Assembly: GCA_949128115.1 (NCBI GenBank)
Contig: OX421968.1
Coordinates: forward strand, 30,532,877 to 30,596,876
Source of the DNA: Anaspis maculata
Taxonomy: Eukaryota > Arthropoda > Insecta > Coleoptera > Scraptiidae
DNA: 64,000 bases
Reading direction: 5' to 3'
In this document: piece after piece, positions 29,301 to 42,345 of the stretch
Layout: every line of letters begins with the position of its first letter
How positions within the stretch are numbered: position 1 is the first letter of the stretch
The notes under the pieces: model-generated
The model's input: the letters and a program-made list of their open reading frames with translations, nothing else
Databases searched by the model: none
Told to the model about the DNA's origin: nothing
Position numbers and translations under genes: made by a program

Positions 29301-29790
29301 ACGTTCCATTCTTTCAATGATTTCACAATTGTTTGACCCTCTCGGACTGCTGTCTCCTGTTGTAATTCAGGGTAAAATCCTGATTCAAAGGCTGTGGGCA
29401 CTGGAACTCACATGGGATGAGAGCGTTCCAGAGGATATCAGTGACCAGTGGGTTTGATTTAGAAGTGAACTTCCTCTTCTAGAGTCATTACAAATATCAA
29501 GATGCGTTACACCTAGTGATGCTGTAGAGGTACAATTGCATGGTTTTTCTGACAGCAGTATGAACGCTTATGGTGCATGCATATACGTGAGGTGTGTTTC
29601 TTCCGACGGCCGAATCTTCTGTAGATTACTTTGCAGTAAGTCTTGTGTGGCACCTTCACACACCGTGACTATCCCTCGGCTAGAATTATGCGCGGCTGTT
29701 TTACTCGCCCAATTGATGCAAAAGGCGCTGGCTGTCGAGAATCAACATACGGTTTTTCTCTGGACAGACTCGACCGTCGTCCTGACCCAA
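29206..29790 (+). pseudogene. BEL/Pao 2 RNase H-like segment, interrupted
   Basis: In the shifted frame, SILSMISQLFDPLGLLSPVV and IQRLWALELTWDE mark the connection region; a stop at 29455-29457 follows, then HGFSDSSMNAYGACIYVR and LWTDSTVVLT with RNase H-type Asp residues. Homology ends abruptly at about 29788 where a DNA element begins, and resumes at about 31675. Confidence 0.85.
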
Positions 29791-31674
29791 TGAACATTTC
29801 GGGTCACCTAAAGGGATGTTGGTTTTATAAAAGGTATATTAGGGTTTTCTGAACAACTTGTTGTTATATTAAGAGTTTCAAGAACCCTGAAGTGTTATAT
29901 ACCTTACAGTTTTTTAAAATGGTGACATAAACGTATCTGTTACCATGTTCATGATCACTTCAAGTTTAATTCCTAATAGGTTTATAAAAGTGGATATATA
30001 GTTGTCTCCATTCACCACCTTATGTAACTGAGGGTAATCTGGTTTTATAGCGGTGTAACAACACACAACTATAAATCTTCCCAGAATTACTGTAACCTCA
30101 ATAAAACAACTCTCATAAATGGTATATAAGTAACCAATTTGAAATCTTCCCAGTGACAAAAGTAAAAGATTAGTGCCGACTAATACTGTTAGAAAACCAA
30201 AAGTACCTATAACTTCAATTACAAAACACTGAGTTTTACAGTGGGGTCTTTCTATAATATGTCGAGTGATATGTGGTCGTTTGAAGTCAAAACAAAATGG
30301 ATGACAGATCGGGAGAGATTAAGAAAGTGAATTCGCGAATAAAAAATAATTGGAAGAAAGTGAAAGAAGGGGTTCGTTTCATTGTAGAGCGAAACAAAAC
30401 CTGAATCTCATTCTTACGAGAACATCTCACAATCAACATCTCACAAGTACAATTTTGAACGACATTGCCAGAATTTTCACAAAATTTTGCGTCGCACAGG
30501 AAATAATGCAGTTGACGCGGGAGAAACCCAGTTGCTACTGCAGGTTTCATAAAGAGATCAGTTATTACCATTACGACTAGATGTCACCATTATATAACCT
30601 TCGGGTATATCCCGGTCATTTGTACTTCTGCTATAAAACTTAAAGGCATCAAACTGTTACTATTACGATTGAGATGCTACCACTTATAATCTTCGGGTAT
30701 ATTGCGGTCATTTGTACTTCTCCTATATAACCTGAAGGCATATACTGGTGTCAATGCTTCCTTGAATGTTTGTTATGGGTATAATAGGTCTAAAATTTGC
30801 GATACATGTGATATAATTGTTATTTAAGAGTGATAGCTGACGACTTGTAATTTCGGCCATATTTGTTTGTTCAAATAATGGAGCTTGTTTGGAACATTTC
30901 GTAAAAATGCATATTTTGATTGAAGAAATCGTAGAAAATTCATTTATTCTTGGAAAGAGGTCTGAATATCGAATGTCATTCAAGGAAAACAAAAAAAAAA
31001 ACAAATTTGTCAATGATAATATTTACTATTTTCTATGAAAAAGTATCAAAACCTAATTATATTTGGAGCGCGTGATTTTTATCGAGGTAGGTCAGAAAAT
31101 TACTCGATATATTGTACTTCCCAGGTGTTATTCGCGAGTCTACTGGCAAGAAATTGGTCATTACCATCATAATAGTAGATGAAAAGATTTGTAATAATCA
31201 GGATTCATGACTTGTCTTAGCAAAAATCTTATGCCGGATTGAAAGGAAGACAACATTATGAATAAATATTGCGAGCAAGAGAGAGGCATAGTTTTTTTGT
31301 GAAGTAGCTCAGTCACGTAGTTATATAAACATGATAACAACTTCTATAAACTAAGTTTATAATCACTACTAGTAAGTGATAATAACCATATCATCACCTA
31401 TAGTGATCACAAATAACTTGGGCAGAGTTATATAAGAGGTTTTATAAGAGGTTTGTAAGATACGCTGATTACAATAATATAACCAAGACTATAAAACTAA
31501 CGGGTACTTCTGATACGTGACGGTAACCTTTATAGGGTTCTCCACTTTGGATATATAGATGGTTTGTAAAAGTTATGTAGGAGTAACGAACGCAAACTAA
31601 TATAACCTATAGTTTCATAAACTAGTGAAGAAAATGTAATGATCACCTTAATATAACCAAAAATGTTCATTGGG
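29786..31674. mobile_element. 1.9-kb AT-rich inverted-repeat element inside BEL/Pao 2
   Basis: CCCAATGAACATTT at 29786-29799 is mirrored by AAATGTTCATTGGG at 31661-31674. The outer CCCAAT/ATTGGG may belong to the target, so the exact edges are unclear and I see no clean direct duplication. The body has no coding frame and is full of TATATAACC, GGTTTTATA and related short motifs in both orientations, plus a near-duplicate of about 90 bp (about 30575-30665 and 30666-30755) containing CGGTCATTTGTACTTCT. BEL homology stops and restarts exactly at the two edges. Superfamily unknown. Confidence 0.75.
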
Positions 31675-33538
31675 AAATTGGTTGCGCTCTGCTCCCAACA
31701 AGTTCAAAACCTTTGTCGCAAATCGAATTGCTGTTGTCCAAGAACTTTTTCTCTACAAGTGTTGGCGCCATGTCGGCACTAAAGATAATCCAGCTGACCT
31801 TGTTTCAAGGGGCTGTGCTGTTACGGAGATCATTTTCAACTCATTCTGGTGGAATGGTTCTAATTTTCTGTCAGAGCCGAGCGAACTCTGGAAGATGGAG
31901 GAACCTCTTCCCACTGAACCCAATTTGGAATTGAAAAAAGTGTGTACTGTCGCAATCTCCGATAGGGACCGAGGTGTCGACCTTTTCCGCAGGTATTCCT
32001 GTTTCAGAAAATTGCAATGAATCACCGCTTGGATTTTCAGATTTTGGTCCAATTGTAAAAACAAAGACAAGCGCAATACATCTCCGTTTCTAACGATAAC
32101 GGAACTGCAAGATGCTACAGACGCTTTAGTCAAGCAATGTCAACAAGAACAATTTCCAAGTGAAATCAAAGCTTTGCAATCAAACCATAGTTTGAAATAA
32201 AAATCGTCAATTTTATCATTGAATCCCTTTCTCGATGAGCATGGATTGTTGAGAGTAGGTGGTAGAATTATCAATACTTTTGATATTGATTTCCTTTTGA
32301 TCATAATTTGATCATCATAATTTTTGATCATCCTTTTACAATCATTTCCTTTCCAAAAGAGGCATCCTTTGCTTTTGCCAAAGAGCCATCCATTGACCAA
32401 TCCAATTATGGAACAATTCCATAAGGATTTGCTGCACTGTGGTGCGCAACAATTGCTTGCCTGCGTCCGCGAACGATTTTGGCCAGTGTCTGGTGGTGTT
32501 ACCGCAAGGCAAATAGTCCACAATTGCGTCCCTTGTTTCAAAGCGCATCCGATTTCCCACAACCCATTGATGGGCAATCTTCCCCCTGGGCGTTTGCATT
32601 TCAATACTCCTGCATTTTACAACACTGGATTGGATTATGCAGGGCCTATCCTGATCAAGGACAGAAGCACTCGTAATGCTAAAATGATCAAGGCCTATAT
32701 TTGTCTATTTGTATGCTTAGTAACCAGAGCCATTCATTCAGAGCTGGTTACTGACCTAACTGCAAAGTCTTTTTTGTCTACTCTTCGAAGATTCATAGCT
32801 CGCAGAGGTAAGCCGTGCACTCTCTCCAGCGACAACTCGAAAACTTTTGTCGGTGCCAATAACGAATTACGCGAATTGTTCAAATTTTTGGAATATCCAG
32901 ACACCCAAGGTTGCGTCTCAAAATACTTAGCTGACGAGGGTATCGTATGGAAGTTCATAATACCCAGAGCACCACATCAAGGCGGCATGTGGGAGAGTGG
33001 CGTGAAATCCACTAAATTTCACTTGAAGAGGGTGTTAGGCAACACCAATTTAGACTTCGAAGGTCTGAGCACCGTGTTAACACAGATCGAGTCGGTTTTA
33101 AATTCGAGACCCCTCTCGGCCTTGTCCTCGGATCCCGAAGATTTCCTACCCTTAACACCAGGTCACTTCTTGATCGGCCGGCCTCTCCGCTCTCTACCCG
33201 GAAAGGATTTACTTTCAACTGCTGAAAATCGCTTGACGTTGTATCAACAAGGTCAGCGCCTGACTCAACAGTTTTGGCGGCGCTGGTCACTTGAAGTTAT
33301 TCCTGAGCTGCAACGCCCAAGCAAATGGTTCGCACATCTACCAGACTTGATAGAGGTCAACAGTCTGGTCCTCATCATAGAAGATAATACCCCGCCCAGT
33401 GCTTGGGTCCTGGGTAGAGTATTGGAGGTACATCGCGGTGCCGACTCCGTCATCAGATCGGCCACTTTGCGTCTTCCTGGTGGTCACACTACAAAACGCC
33501 CAGTTCACAAATTGTGTGTGTTGCCTGTGTCTGAGTGA
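31670..33538 (+). pseudogene. BEL/Pao 2 RNase H end and integrase
   Basis: 31675-31800 resumes with NWLRSAPNKFKTFVANRIA and KDNPADLVSRG. In-frame stops follow at 32018-32020 and 32198-32200, with more near 32310, where a short ATAATTTGATCATC duplication lies. From 32324 an open stretch encodes the HHCC finger (HKDLLHCGAQQ ... CVPCFK) and an integrase core with Asp at 32633 (GLDYAGP), Asp at 32831 (SSDNSKTF) and Glu at 32993 (GGMWESGVKS), then a DUF5641-like tail to 33538. The integrase part alone is intact; the polyprotein is not. Confidence 0.88.
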
Positions 33539-33715
33539 TGATATTTTTCCCGAAAGTGCAAAAAATCCATTTTATTTTCCGGCTTGTGATCAAAGACTCG
33601 ATTACTAACTATATTGAAATTATTTTTGATACCATCGAATTTGTAATCAAGATGACAATTTTGTTCTTGTTATTTCATTTTTGTTGAAATGCACAGCTTT
33701 TCAAGGCCGCCGGCA

Positions 33716-33962
33716 TGTTGCGGTGGCAGCATACGGATATGGTATGCAACCAAATATACTTGTTTACTTCCTGGCTGAAGCGTGCGCGAGAGGCATTAGA
33801 AGCAAGATGGCGAGAAGTTAAGAAAATGAAGCGTGTCAAAATAAAAAGGACGTTTTTTCTTAGTATTTTCTACTTGTTCATCCACACCAAAGGCTACAGA
33901 AACGAAGATGCTGACCGGCCCACCAACTGAGCAATAAATTTTCGAAGTGTAATGCAGCAACA
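33716..33962 (+). repeat. 3' LTR of BEL/Pao element 2
   Basis: 247 bp, aligned end to end with 25578-25824 and differing at about 13 positions. GTGGG follows. Confidence 0.93.
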
Positions 33963-33967
33963 GTGGG

Positions 33968-34045
33968 AATGCAGCTAGTGTTTTGGGCTCTCTTTGTTCC
34001 ATTCCTTCTACTAAACTAGAAGAAATTCTCTATATTGTCACGTAG
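33968..34045 (+). pseudogene. Retroelement ORF, C-terminal region, part 2
   Basis: Directly after the GTGGG duplication the sequence encodes NAASVLGSLCSIPSTKLEEI and then a stop at 34043-34045. It follows in phase from the SIAIQRG that ends part 1 at 25577, so BEL/Pao 2 entered a reading frame. An AATAAA near 34108 and an ATTT-rich tail (34120-34140) probably mark the 3' end of the host retroelement. Confidence 0.65.
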
Positions 34046-34217
34046 TACTTACCTAACTTTTAATTTTATTACATCATTCTATATATTTTTAAAACTTCAT
34101 TTCTGCAATAAAGAATTTATTATATTTTATTTATTTATTCGTTTGTTTGTCCCCGTATTTATATATATATATACGGGGACCAACCAATATATACCAATGA
34201 ATATATATATATGAATA

Positions 34218-34266
<49 letters not shown>
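34046..34266. other. Retroelement tail, AT-rich hairpin and (AT)n run
   Basis: After the tail, TCCCCGTAT (34150) pairs with ATACGGGGA (ending 34179) around a TATATA loop. A pure (AT)23 run fills 34221-34266 and directly abuts the left end of the 8-kb satellite element. Confidence 0.75.
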
Positions 34267-34268
<2 letters not shown>

Positions 34269-34695
34269 TGATGAATGATGTATTTCGGGCTCATTTTTCT
34301 ACGTCCATATATTACTTTGAGCTCAAAATTATATATTGGGCTCATGAGTCCAAAAACTGGACATATTTATATAGTATTTTGAGCTCGTCAGTAGTTACAC
34401 CTCTGGCTTTTTAATAAAAACCAATTATTGTGCTCCGTTGCCACAAATACAACATACCACAGTCTGATATTTTGAAATCAGGCTAGTTGATCCTGAGTTT
34501 TTGTTCATCCTCATATTTGACCGGAATCGGGCTCTTATAGCTGTCTAACGCTCTAATCGCAAGTGCGCACTTGAGATAAGACCATTGGTGACTGCACTGC
34601 ACTGTGCATGATTGTCAAGTACTTTGATAGGTATGATTTGTTAAGTAGGACCTGTAGTGGGTCTCTGATGCATGAAATAGTTTCGTACGGCCTAA

Positions 34696-34860
34696 AGGTG
34701 CGTTCAGTCAGCTTATTCAGCCGCAATTTTAGTTTTAGCCGTAAGCGCTGCATCGCTTATTGGCTGTTCCGAGGAGGCTGGTTCATAAGAGCCAATGGGC
34801 GTCGCTGCGCTTGCGACTAAAATTAAAACTTGCGGCTAAATAAGCTGACTGAACGCACCT
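34696..34860. mobile_element. 165-bp PIF/Harbinger-like MITE
   Basis: The inverted ends begin AGGTGCGTTCAGTCAGCTTA and extend with mismatches for about 50 bp on each side. TAA flanks both sides (34693-34695 and 34861-34863), the 3-bp duplication typical of PIF/Harbinger. No coding capacity. A relic of the same family lies at 14988-15031. Confidence 0.85.
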
Positions 34861-35247
34861 TAAGTAAATAGTACTCTGATAGCAATGTGACCGCAAACAG
34901 CTCATCTCCTGCTGCCTCTTACGCAAAGCTCCCAATTAAAGACTTTGAGTGCAAGGGAGACGGCATCATTTAACGGCGGATCTTTTCAACTGTTAATTGT
35001 GAATTCCGGTTATTTTGAATCTTCAGCCGAAACACTAGGCTGTCGCTGCTTATTATACCAGTTGAAGGGAGAAAGGAGAAACTGTATACAATCGCTTAGT
35101 GCGGGAAGCCACGCCCTACGCAGACGCCCAACATCACAACCAATGTCAACTCTAGTCCAAGAACTTGCTCACATGCGCATGCGTCTGAATTATTTTGCAC
35201 TTTTAACAGGAACTTTTTTTGAAATCTGATACTTATGTATCTAAAAG

Positions 35248-38200
35248 TCAATCATGACGTGAATCAAGCCCTTGAAAAAAGTTTGGGCGAAAAAAGTGGT
35301 ATTTGTTGGGAGGCGTATGGCATTTTCGTACAAAATGATATGTTGAGAGCCCATTCTTCACTTTGGATAAGCATGTGAGCCCGAAATACGTCTTGAACAT
35401 TTTAAACGTGCTCGTGCATAATGTAGATTGGGCTCCCGAAGATTTTCGTAGAAAAAATCAGAAGTGGACAAAAAACGGCCTATAAATTTGTAAAAATGGC
35501 ACCGTGGGACCGGTTCAACCCAAAAACTAGAAATTATTCAAGAATGAATTTCTGAAGACATCCAAAACTTGAAATAATACCTATTCTGCACTGTTCATTA
35601 CCATGGGAACCTATCTTTTCTGGAATTTTCGCAGCTGTTCAAATCAAATCTAGAACAAATTTTGAAAAAAGAGACTAAATAACTTTGGAATCACGTTTCA
35701 TAAGATTGAGAGGTCTTTGAAAACAAAATATGACACCAAATGACATTTTTCTACAAAATATTGTAGACAGCCCAATTCACATTCTTTTCAAGTCCATGCG
35801 AGCCCGAAATACATCATGAATTCTTTCGTCGAGCCAGTGCATGACGTAAATTAGGCTCCCTAGAAAATTTTGAGCGAAAAATAAGTTGAAATTATCAGAA
35901 TGACAACGTCACGAAAGTAGTATTTGTTGGTAGGCGTCTAACACAATAATAATTTACCAAAATGGCAGGTATGTGCAAAATATGTTGAGAGCCCATTCCT
36001 TATTTTGGATAAGCATGTGAGCTCCAAATACGTCTTGAATATTTCAATCGTACTCGTACATAATGTAGATTGGGCTCCCGAAGGTTCTTGTGAGAAAAGT
36101 CAGAAGTGGACAAAAACGGACTATATCATTGTAAAAATAGCACCATGGGACCTGTCCAACTAAAAAACTTGGAATTATTCAAGAATGGATTTCTGAAAAC
36201 ATCCAAAACTTGAAATAAAACTTATTCTGCACTTACACACGATAACCTATCTTTTCTGAAATTTTTGCAGCTGTTTAAACCAAATCTAGGATACATTTTT
36301 GAAAATGTGACTCGATAACTTGGGAATCACGTTCTAGAAGATTGAAAGGTGTTTGAAAACAAATATTTGTAAACAAATGTCATTTTTTTACAAAATATTG
36401 TAGAGAGCCAAATTCACATTCTCGATGAATCCATGTGAGCCCGAAATACATTATGGATTCTTTCGTCGAGCCCGTGCATGACGTTTATCAGGCTCCCGAA
36501 AAAAAATTTGGGCGGAAAATAAGTTGAAAAAATTGGAATGACAACATCACGAAAGTAGTATTTTTATTGGTAGGTGTCTAACAGACTATTAATTTACAAA
36601 ATGGCAGGTATGTGCAAAATATGTTGAGAGCCCATTCCTCATTTTGCATAAGCATGTGAGCCCGAAATACGTCTTGAATATCTCAATCGTGCTCGTGCAT
36701 AATGTAGATTAGGCTCCCGAAGGTTTTTGTAAAAAAAGTCGGAAGTGGACAAAAAACGGTCTTTATCATTATAAAAAATAGCACCGTGGGACCTGTTCGA
36801 CCCAAAAACTCGAAATCATTCAAAAATGGATAACTTGGGAACTTTATTCTCTAAGATTGAAAGACGTCTTAGAACATACATAAGTAAACAAATGGCATTT
36901 CCCACAAAAATATTGTAAACATCACAAATTGAATTCTCGATGAGTCCATGTGAGTCCGAAATACATCATGAATTTTTACATCATGCCCATGCGTGACGTA
37001 AATCAGACTCCTGAGATTTTTTTGGCGAAAATGAGGTGGAAGAGCCTGTATGGCAACTTCAAGAATGTAGTAGGTATTTGTTGGAAAAAATCTAACACAA
37101 TCATAATTTACCAAAATGGCAGGTATGTGCAAAATATGTTGACAGCCCATTCCTCATTTTGGATGAGCATGTGAGCCCGAAATACGTCTTGTACACTTCA
37201 AGCGTGCTCGTGCATGATTTAGATTCGGCTGCCGAAGGTTTTCATGAAAAAAAGTCTTAAGAGAACAAAAACGGACTATTTTGTTGGAAAAATAGCACCG
37301 TGAGACTTGTTTGAATCAAAAACATAAAATTATTCAAGAATGGATTTCTGAAAACATCAGAAACTTCAAATAAAACCCATTCTGCACTTTACAACGGGAA
37401 CCTATCTTTTTCAAATTTTTTGCAGTTGTTCAAACCAAATTGAGGACAAATTTTGAAAAATGTGACAGAATAACTTGGGACTCACGTTCTAGAAGATTGA
37501 GAGGTGTTTGAAACCAAATATTTATGAACAAATGGCATTTTTCCACAAAATATTAAAGAGAGCCCAATTCACATTCTCGGTGAGTCCTAGTGAGTCCAAA
37601 ATACATCATGAATTTTTCTGTTGGGCCCGTGCATGGCGTTAATCAGGCTCCCGAAAAAATGTTGGCCGGAGAACAAGTTGCAAAACCGGAATGACAACAT
37701 CCCGAAAGTGGTATTTGTTGGTAGGCCTCTAACACAATAATAATTTGCCAGAATGGCTGTTCTGTGCATATGTCGAAAGCCCATTCCATAGTTTGGATAA
37801 GCATGTGAGCATAAAATACATCTTGAACACTTCAATTGTGCTCGTGTATAACGTAGATTGGGCTCCCAAAGGTTTCTGTGAAAAAAAGTCAAAAGTTGCC
37901 AGAAAAGCACTATATCATTGTAGAAATAGCACCGTGAGACCAGTTTGACACAAAAACTCAAAATTATTCAAAAATGGATTTTTTAAAACATCCAAAACTT
38001 GAAATAAACCCTGTTCTGCACTTTACAACGGGGAACCTATTTTTTCTACAATTTTTGCAGCGGTTCAAAACCAATCAATGATAAATTTTCAAACTGTGAC
38101 GAAATAACTTGCTTATCACGTCATAGAAGATTGAGAGGTATTTGAAAACAAATTATGTAAACAAATGGCATTTTTCCACAAAATATTGCAGATAGCCCAA

Positions 38201-41200
38201 TTCACATTCTCGGCGAGTCCATGTGAGCCCGAAATACATCATGAATTTTTTTGTCGAGCCCGTGCATGACGTAAATCAGTCTCCCGAAAAAATTTTGGGC
38301 GGAGAATTAGTGAAAAAGCCAGAATGACAACATCACGAAAGTAGTATTTGGTGGTAGGCGTCTAACACGATAATAGCTTACCCTCTAATCCACCAGAATG
38401 GCAGTTATGTGCAAAATATGTCGAGAGCCCATTTCATATTTTGGATGAGCATGTGAGCCCGAAATACGTCTTGAACACTTCAATCGTGCTCGTGTATAAC
38501 GTAGATTGGGCTTGTGAGGGTTTTTGTGAAAAAAAAAAAGTCAAAAGTGGACACAAACTGTCAGAAACCGACTATATCATTGTAGAAATAGCACCGTGAG
38601 ACCTGTTTGACCCAAAAACTCAAAATTATCCAAAAATGGATTTCTGAAAACATCTAAAACTTGAAATAAACCCTATTCTGCACTTTACAACGGGAACCTA
38701 TTTTTTCTACAATTTTTGCAGCTGTTTGAAACACATCTATGATAGATTTTGAAAATGTGACGAAATAACTTGCCTATCACGTTATAGAAGATTGAGAGGT
38801 GTTCGAAAACAAATTATGTAAACCAATGGCATTTTTCCACAGAGCTCAATTCACATTCTCGATGTGAGCCCAAAATACATCATGAATTCTTTCATCCAGC
38901 CCGCGCAATACGTGATTAGGGCTCCCAATTTTTATTTTTTTTGGGCGGAAATGACGTGGAAAAACTTGAATGGTAACTTCAACAATATGATATTTGTTGG
39001 GAAGCATCTGACAAAATAGTTATTGAAAAAATGACATTCATGTACAAAATATGTCGAGAGTCCATTCCACATTTTGAATGAGCATGTGAGCCCGAAATAC
39101 GTCTTGTACACTTCAATCGTGCTCGTGCATTATGTGGATTGGACTGCGGGAAGTTCTCATGACAAAAGTCTGTAGGGGATAAAAACGGACTATTTCATTG
39201 GAAAAATAGCACCGTGAGACCTGTTTGACACAAAAACTTGAAATTATTCAAGAATATGGATTTCTGAAAACATCCAAAACTTGAAATAAAACCTATTCTG
39301 CACTTTACAATAAGAACCTATCTTTTTTAAAAAATTTTGCAGCTGTTCAAACCAAATTTAGGACAAATTTTGTGAAATGTGACGGAACAACTTGGGACTA
39401 ACGTTCTAGAAGATTGAGAGGTGTTCGAAAACAAATAGTTATAAACAAATGGCATTTTTTCACAAAATATCATAGAGAGCCAAATTTACATTCTCGGTGA
39501 GTCCATGTGAGCCCAAAATACATCATGAATTTTTTTGTCGAGCCTGTGCATGACGTTATTCAGGCTCCCGAAAAATTTTTGGGCGGAGAATAAGTTGAAA
39601 AACCGGAATGACAACATCACGAAAGTAGTATTTGTTGGTAGGCGTCTAACACAATAATAATTTACCAGAATGACAGTTAGGTATGTGCAAAATATGTCGA
39701 GAGCCCATTTCATATTTTGGATGATCATGTGAGCCCGAAATAGGTCTTGAACACTTCAATAGTGCTCGTGTATAACGTAAATTGGGCTCCCGAAGGTTTT
39801 TGTGAAAAAAAGTCAAGAGTGGCCAGAAAACGACTATATCATTACAGAAATAGCACCGTGAGACCTGTTTGACACCAAAACTCAAAATTATTCAAAAATG
39901 GATTTCTGAAAACAATCAAAACTTGAAATAAACCCTATTTTGCACTTTACAACTGGGAACCTATTTTTTCTACAATTTTTGCAGCTGTTCAAAACACATC
40001 TATGATAAATTTTGAGACTGTGACGAAATAAGTTGCTTATCACGTTATAGAAGATTGAGAGGTGTTTGAAAACAAATTATGTAAACAAATGGCATTTTTC
40101 CACAAAACATTGTAGAGAGCTCAATTCACATTCTCGATGAGTCCATGTGAGCCTGAAATACATCATGAACTCTTTCATCCAGCTCGCGCAATATGTAATC
40201 AGGGCTCCCGAATTTTTTTGGGCAGAAATGAGGTGGAAAAACCCGGATGGTCCTTCAAAAATGTAATATTTGTTGGGAAGCATCTGACAGAATAATAAAT
40301 CAAAAAATTACATTCACGTACAAAATATGTCAAGAGCCCATTCCACATTTTGGATTAGCATGAGAGTCCAAAATACGTCTTGAACTTTTCAATCGTGTTC
40401 GTGCAGAATGTAGATTGGACTCTCGAGGGTTTTCGTGGAAGAAAGTCAAAAGTGGCCAGAAACGGACTATATCATTGCAGAAATGGCACAGTGAGACCTC
40501 TCTGACCCAAAAACTCAAAATTATTCAAGAATGGATTTCTGAAAACATCTAAAACTTGAAATAAAACCTATTCTGTACTTTGCAACGGGAACCTATTTTT
40601 TCTAAAATTTTTGCAGCTGTTCAAAACGAATCTATGATAAATTTTGAAAATGTGACAAAATAAGTTGCAAATCACGTCAAAGGAAATTGAGAGGTGTTTA
40701 GATACAAATTATGTAAATAAATGTCATTTTTCCATAAAATATTGCAGAGAGCTCAATTCACATTCTCGATGAGTCCATGTGAGCCCGAAATACATCATAA
40801 ATTCTTTCATCCATCCCGCGCATGACGTAATCAAGGCTCCCAAAATTTTTCTTTGGCAGAAATGAGGTGGAAAAACCTGGATGGTAACTTCAAGAATGTA
40901 GTATTTGTTGGGGACCATCTAACAAAATATTTATCAAAGAAATGGCATTTATGTACAAAATATGTAGAGAGCTCATTCCACATTTTGGATAAGCATGTGA
41001 GCCCGAAATACGTCTTGAACTTTTCAATCATGTTCGTGCTTAATGTGGATTGGGCTCCCGAAGGATTTTGTGGAAAAAAGTCAAAAGTGGACAAAAACGG
41101 TACATAACATTTAAGAAATAGCAACGTGAGACCTGTTCGACCCAGAAACTCAAAATTATTCAAGAATGGATTACTGAAAACATCCCAACTTCGAAATCGA

Positions 41201-42170
41201 ACCTATTGTGCACTTTACAGGGAGAACTCAGCGTTAAAAAATATTGCGGACCGCTCATTCACATTCTTGATAAGCCCATGTGAGCCCAAAATACATCATA
41301 AATTCTTCTATTATGCCCGTGCATGACGTTCACCGGGCTCCCGAAGAAATTGTGGGCGAAAATGAGGTAGAAAAACTCGGATGGCAGCATCAAGAAAGTG
41401 GTATTTGTTGGGAGGCATCTAACAAAATAAGAATTGATCAAATTGACATTCATGTACAAAAGAAAGAATGTAATAAGGAGAGGAATTTGAATTGGATTGA
41501 AAGCTGTCGCGAGCCCATTTCACATTTTTTATGAACATGTGAGCCCAAAATATGTTCTGAACGTTTTGGTCGTGCTCGTGTATGACGTAGTTTGGGCTCC
41601 CGGAGATTTTTTGGAAAAGACAGTATGGACAAGAACGGACGCGCACATTGTAGAAATGGTGACGTAGGACCTGATTAACCGAGAAATTTGAAGTTATTCA
41701 ACTATAGAAAAATGGAAACGTCCCAAACTCGAAATAAAAGCTACTGTGCACTTTACGACAGGAACTCGTTTTTTCGACAATTTTCGTAGTTGTTCACCCG
41801 AAATATAAATGATACGAGTGCTTTAACAGTCAAATCGTAACAAGTTAACTTGGGAATCACGTTCTATGAGGTTAAGAGACATCTGAGAACATAAATTCAT
41901 AAACAATGGGCGTAATTTCGCAAATTGTTGTATAGAGCCCAATTCACATTCTCGATGAGCCCATGTGAGTCCGAAATACATTATGAACTTTTCGATCATG
42001 ACCGTGTATGACGTAAATCAGTCTCTCGAAACATTTTCGAGAAAAAATGTAGAGTGGAATAATCCAGACGACAAATCTCAAAAGGAAGTACATTGGAAGG
42101 TGACAAATAATATAAATACGTGAACAAATGCATTTTCTTTTCAAATTATGCCGGGAGCTCAAAATACATC
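35248..42170. repeat. Dimeric 638-bp satellite, about 11 units
   Basis: The marker AAATACGTCTTGAA, with variants, recurs near 35378, 36013, 36654, 37166, 37803, 38450, 39085, 39727, 40365, 41000 and 41537. Spacing is mostly 635-647 bp, with two short intervals of 512 and 537 bp that imply deletions. Between markers lies a related half with AAATACATCATGAATT. Both halves share ATGTGAGCCCGAAATAC, a CCGTGCATGACGTA-like stretch and GGCTCCCGAA, so each unit is an old dimer of two diverged halves spaced about 420 and 220 bp. Confidence 0.95.
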
Positions 42171-42345
42171 ATGTACATTTAGAAATATATATATATTTGA
42201 AAACCAACATTGGCGATGGGATTACCTGAAAATTACGTCCTAAAATGTCATGAGACGTCCAACAATGTGAATCTGTGTAGAAAATATTTTTTTTTACATT
42301 GTTTGTCACAAAATATGCCGCGAGCCCGAAATACATCATCCATCA

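Larger units (their letters stand above)
25578..33962 (+). mobile_element. BEL/Pao element 2, decayed, no env
   Basis: 247-bp LTRs start TGTTGCGG and end GCAGCAACA. GTGGG flanks both sides (25573-25577 and 33963-33967), a 5-bp duplication. The LTRs differ at roughly 13 of 247 positions by eye, so it is much older than element 1. Gag, protease, reverse transcriptase, RNase H and integrase are all present in order but broken, and a 1.9-kb DNA element sits in the RNase H region. After the integrase there are only about 175 bp before the right LTR, so there was never room for an env. Confidence 0.93.

Noticed and set aside
35248..42170. CRISPR-like array
   Set aside because: Repeats are hundreds of bases long, directly adjoining and diverged, in a eukaryotic context; no spacer pattern and no cas genes.
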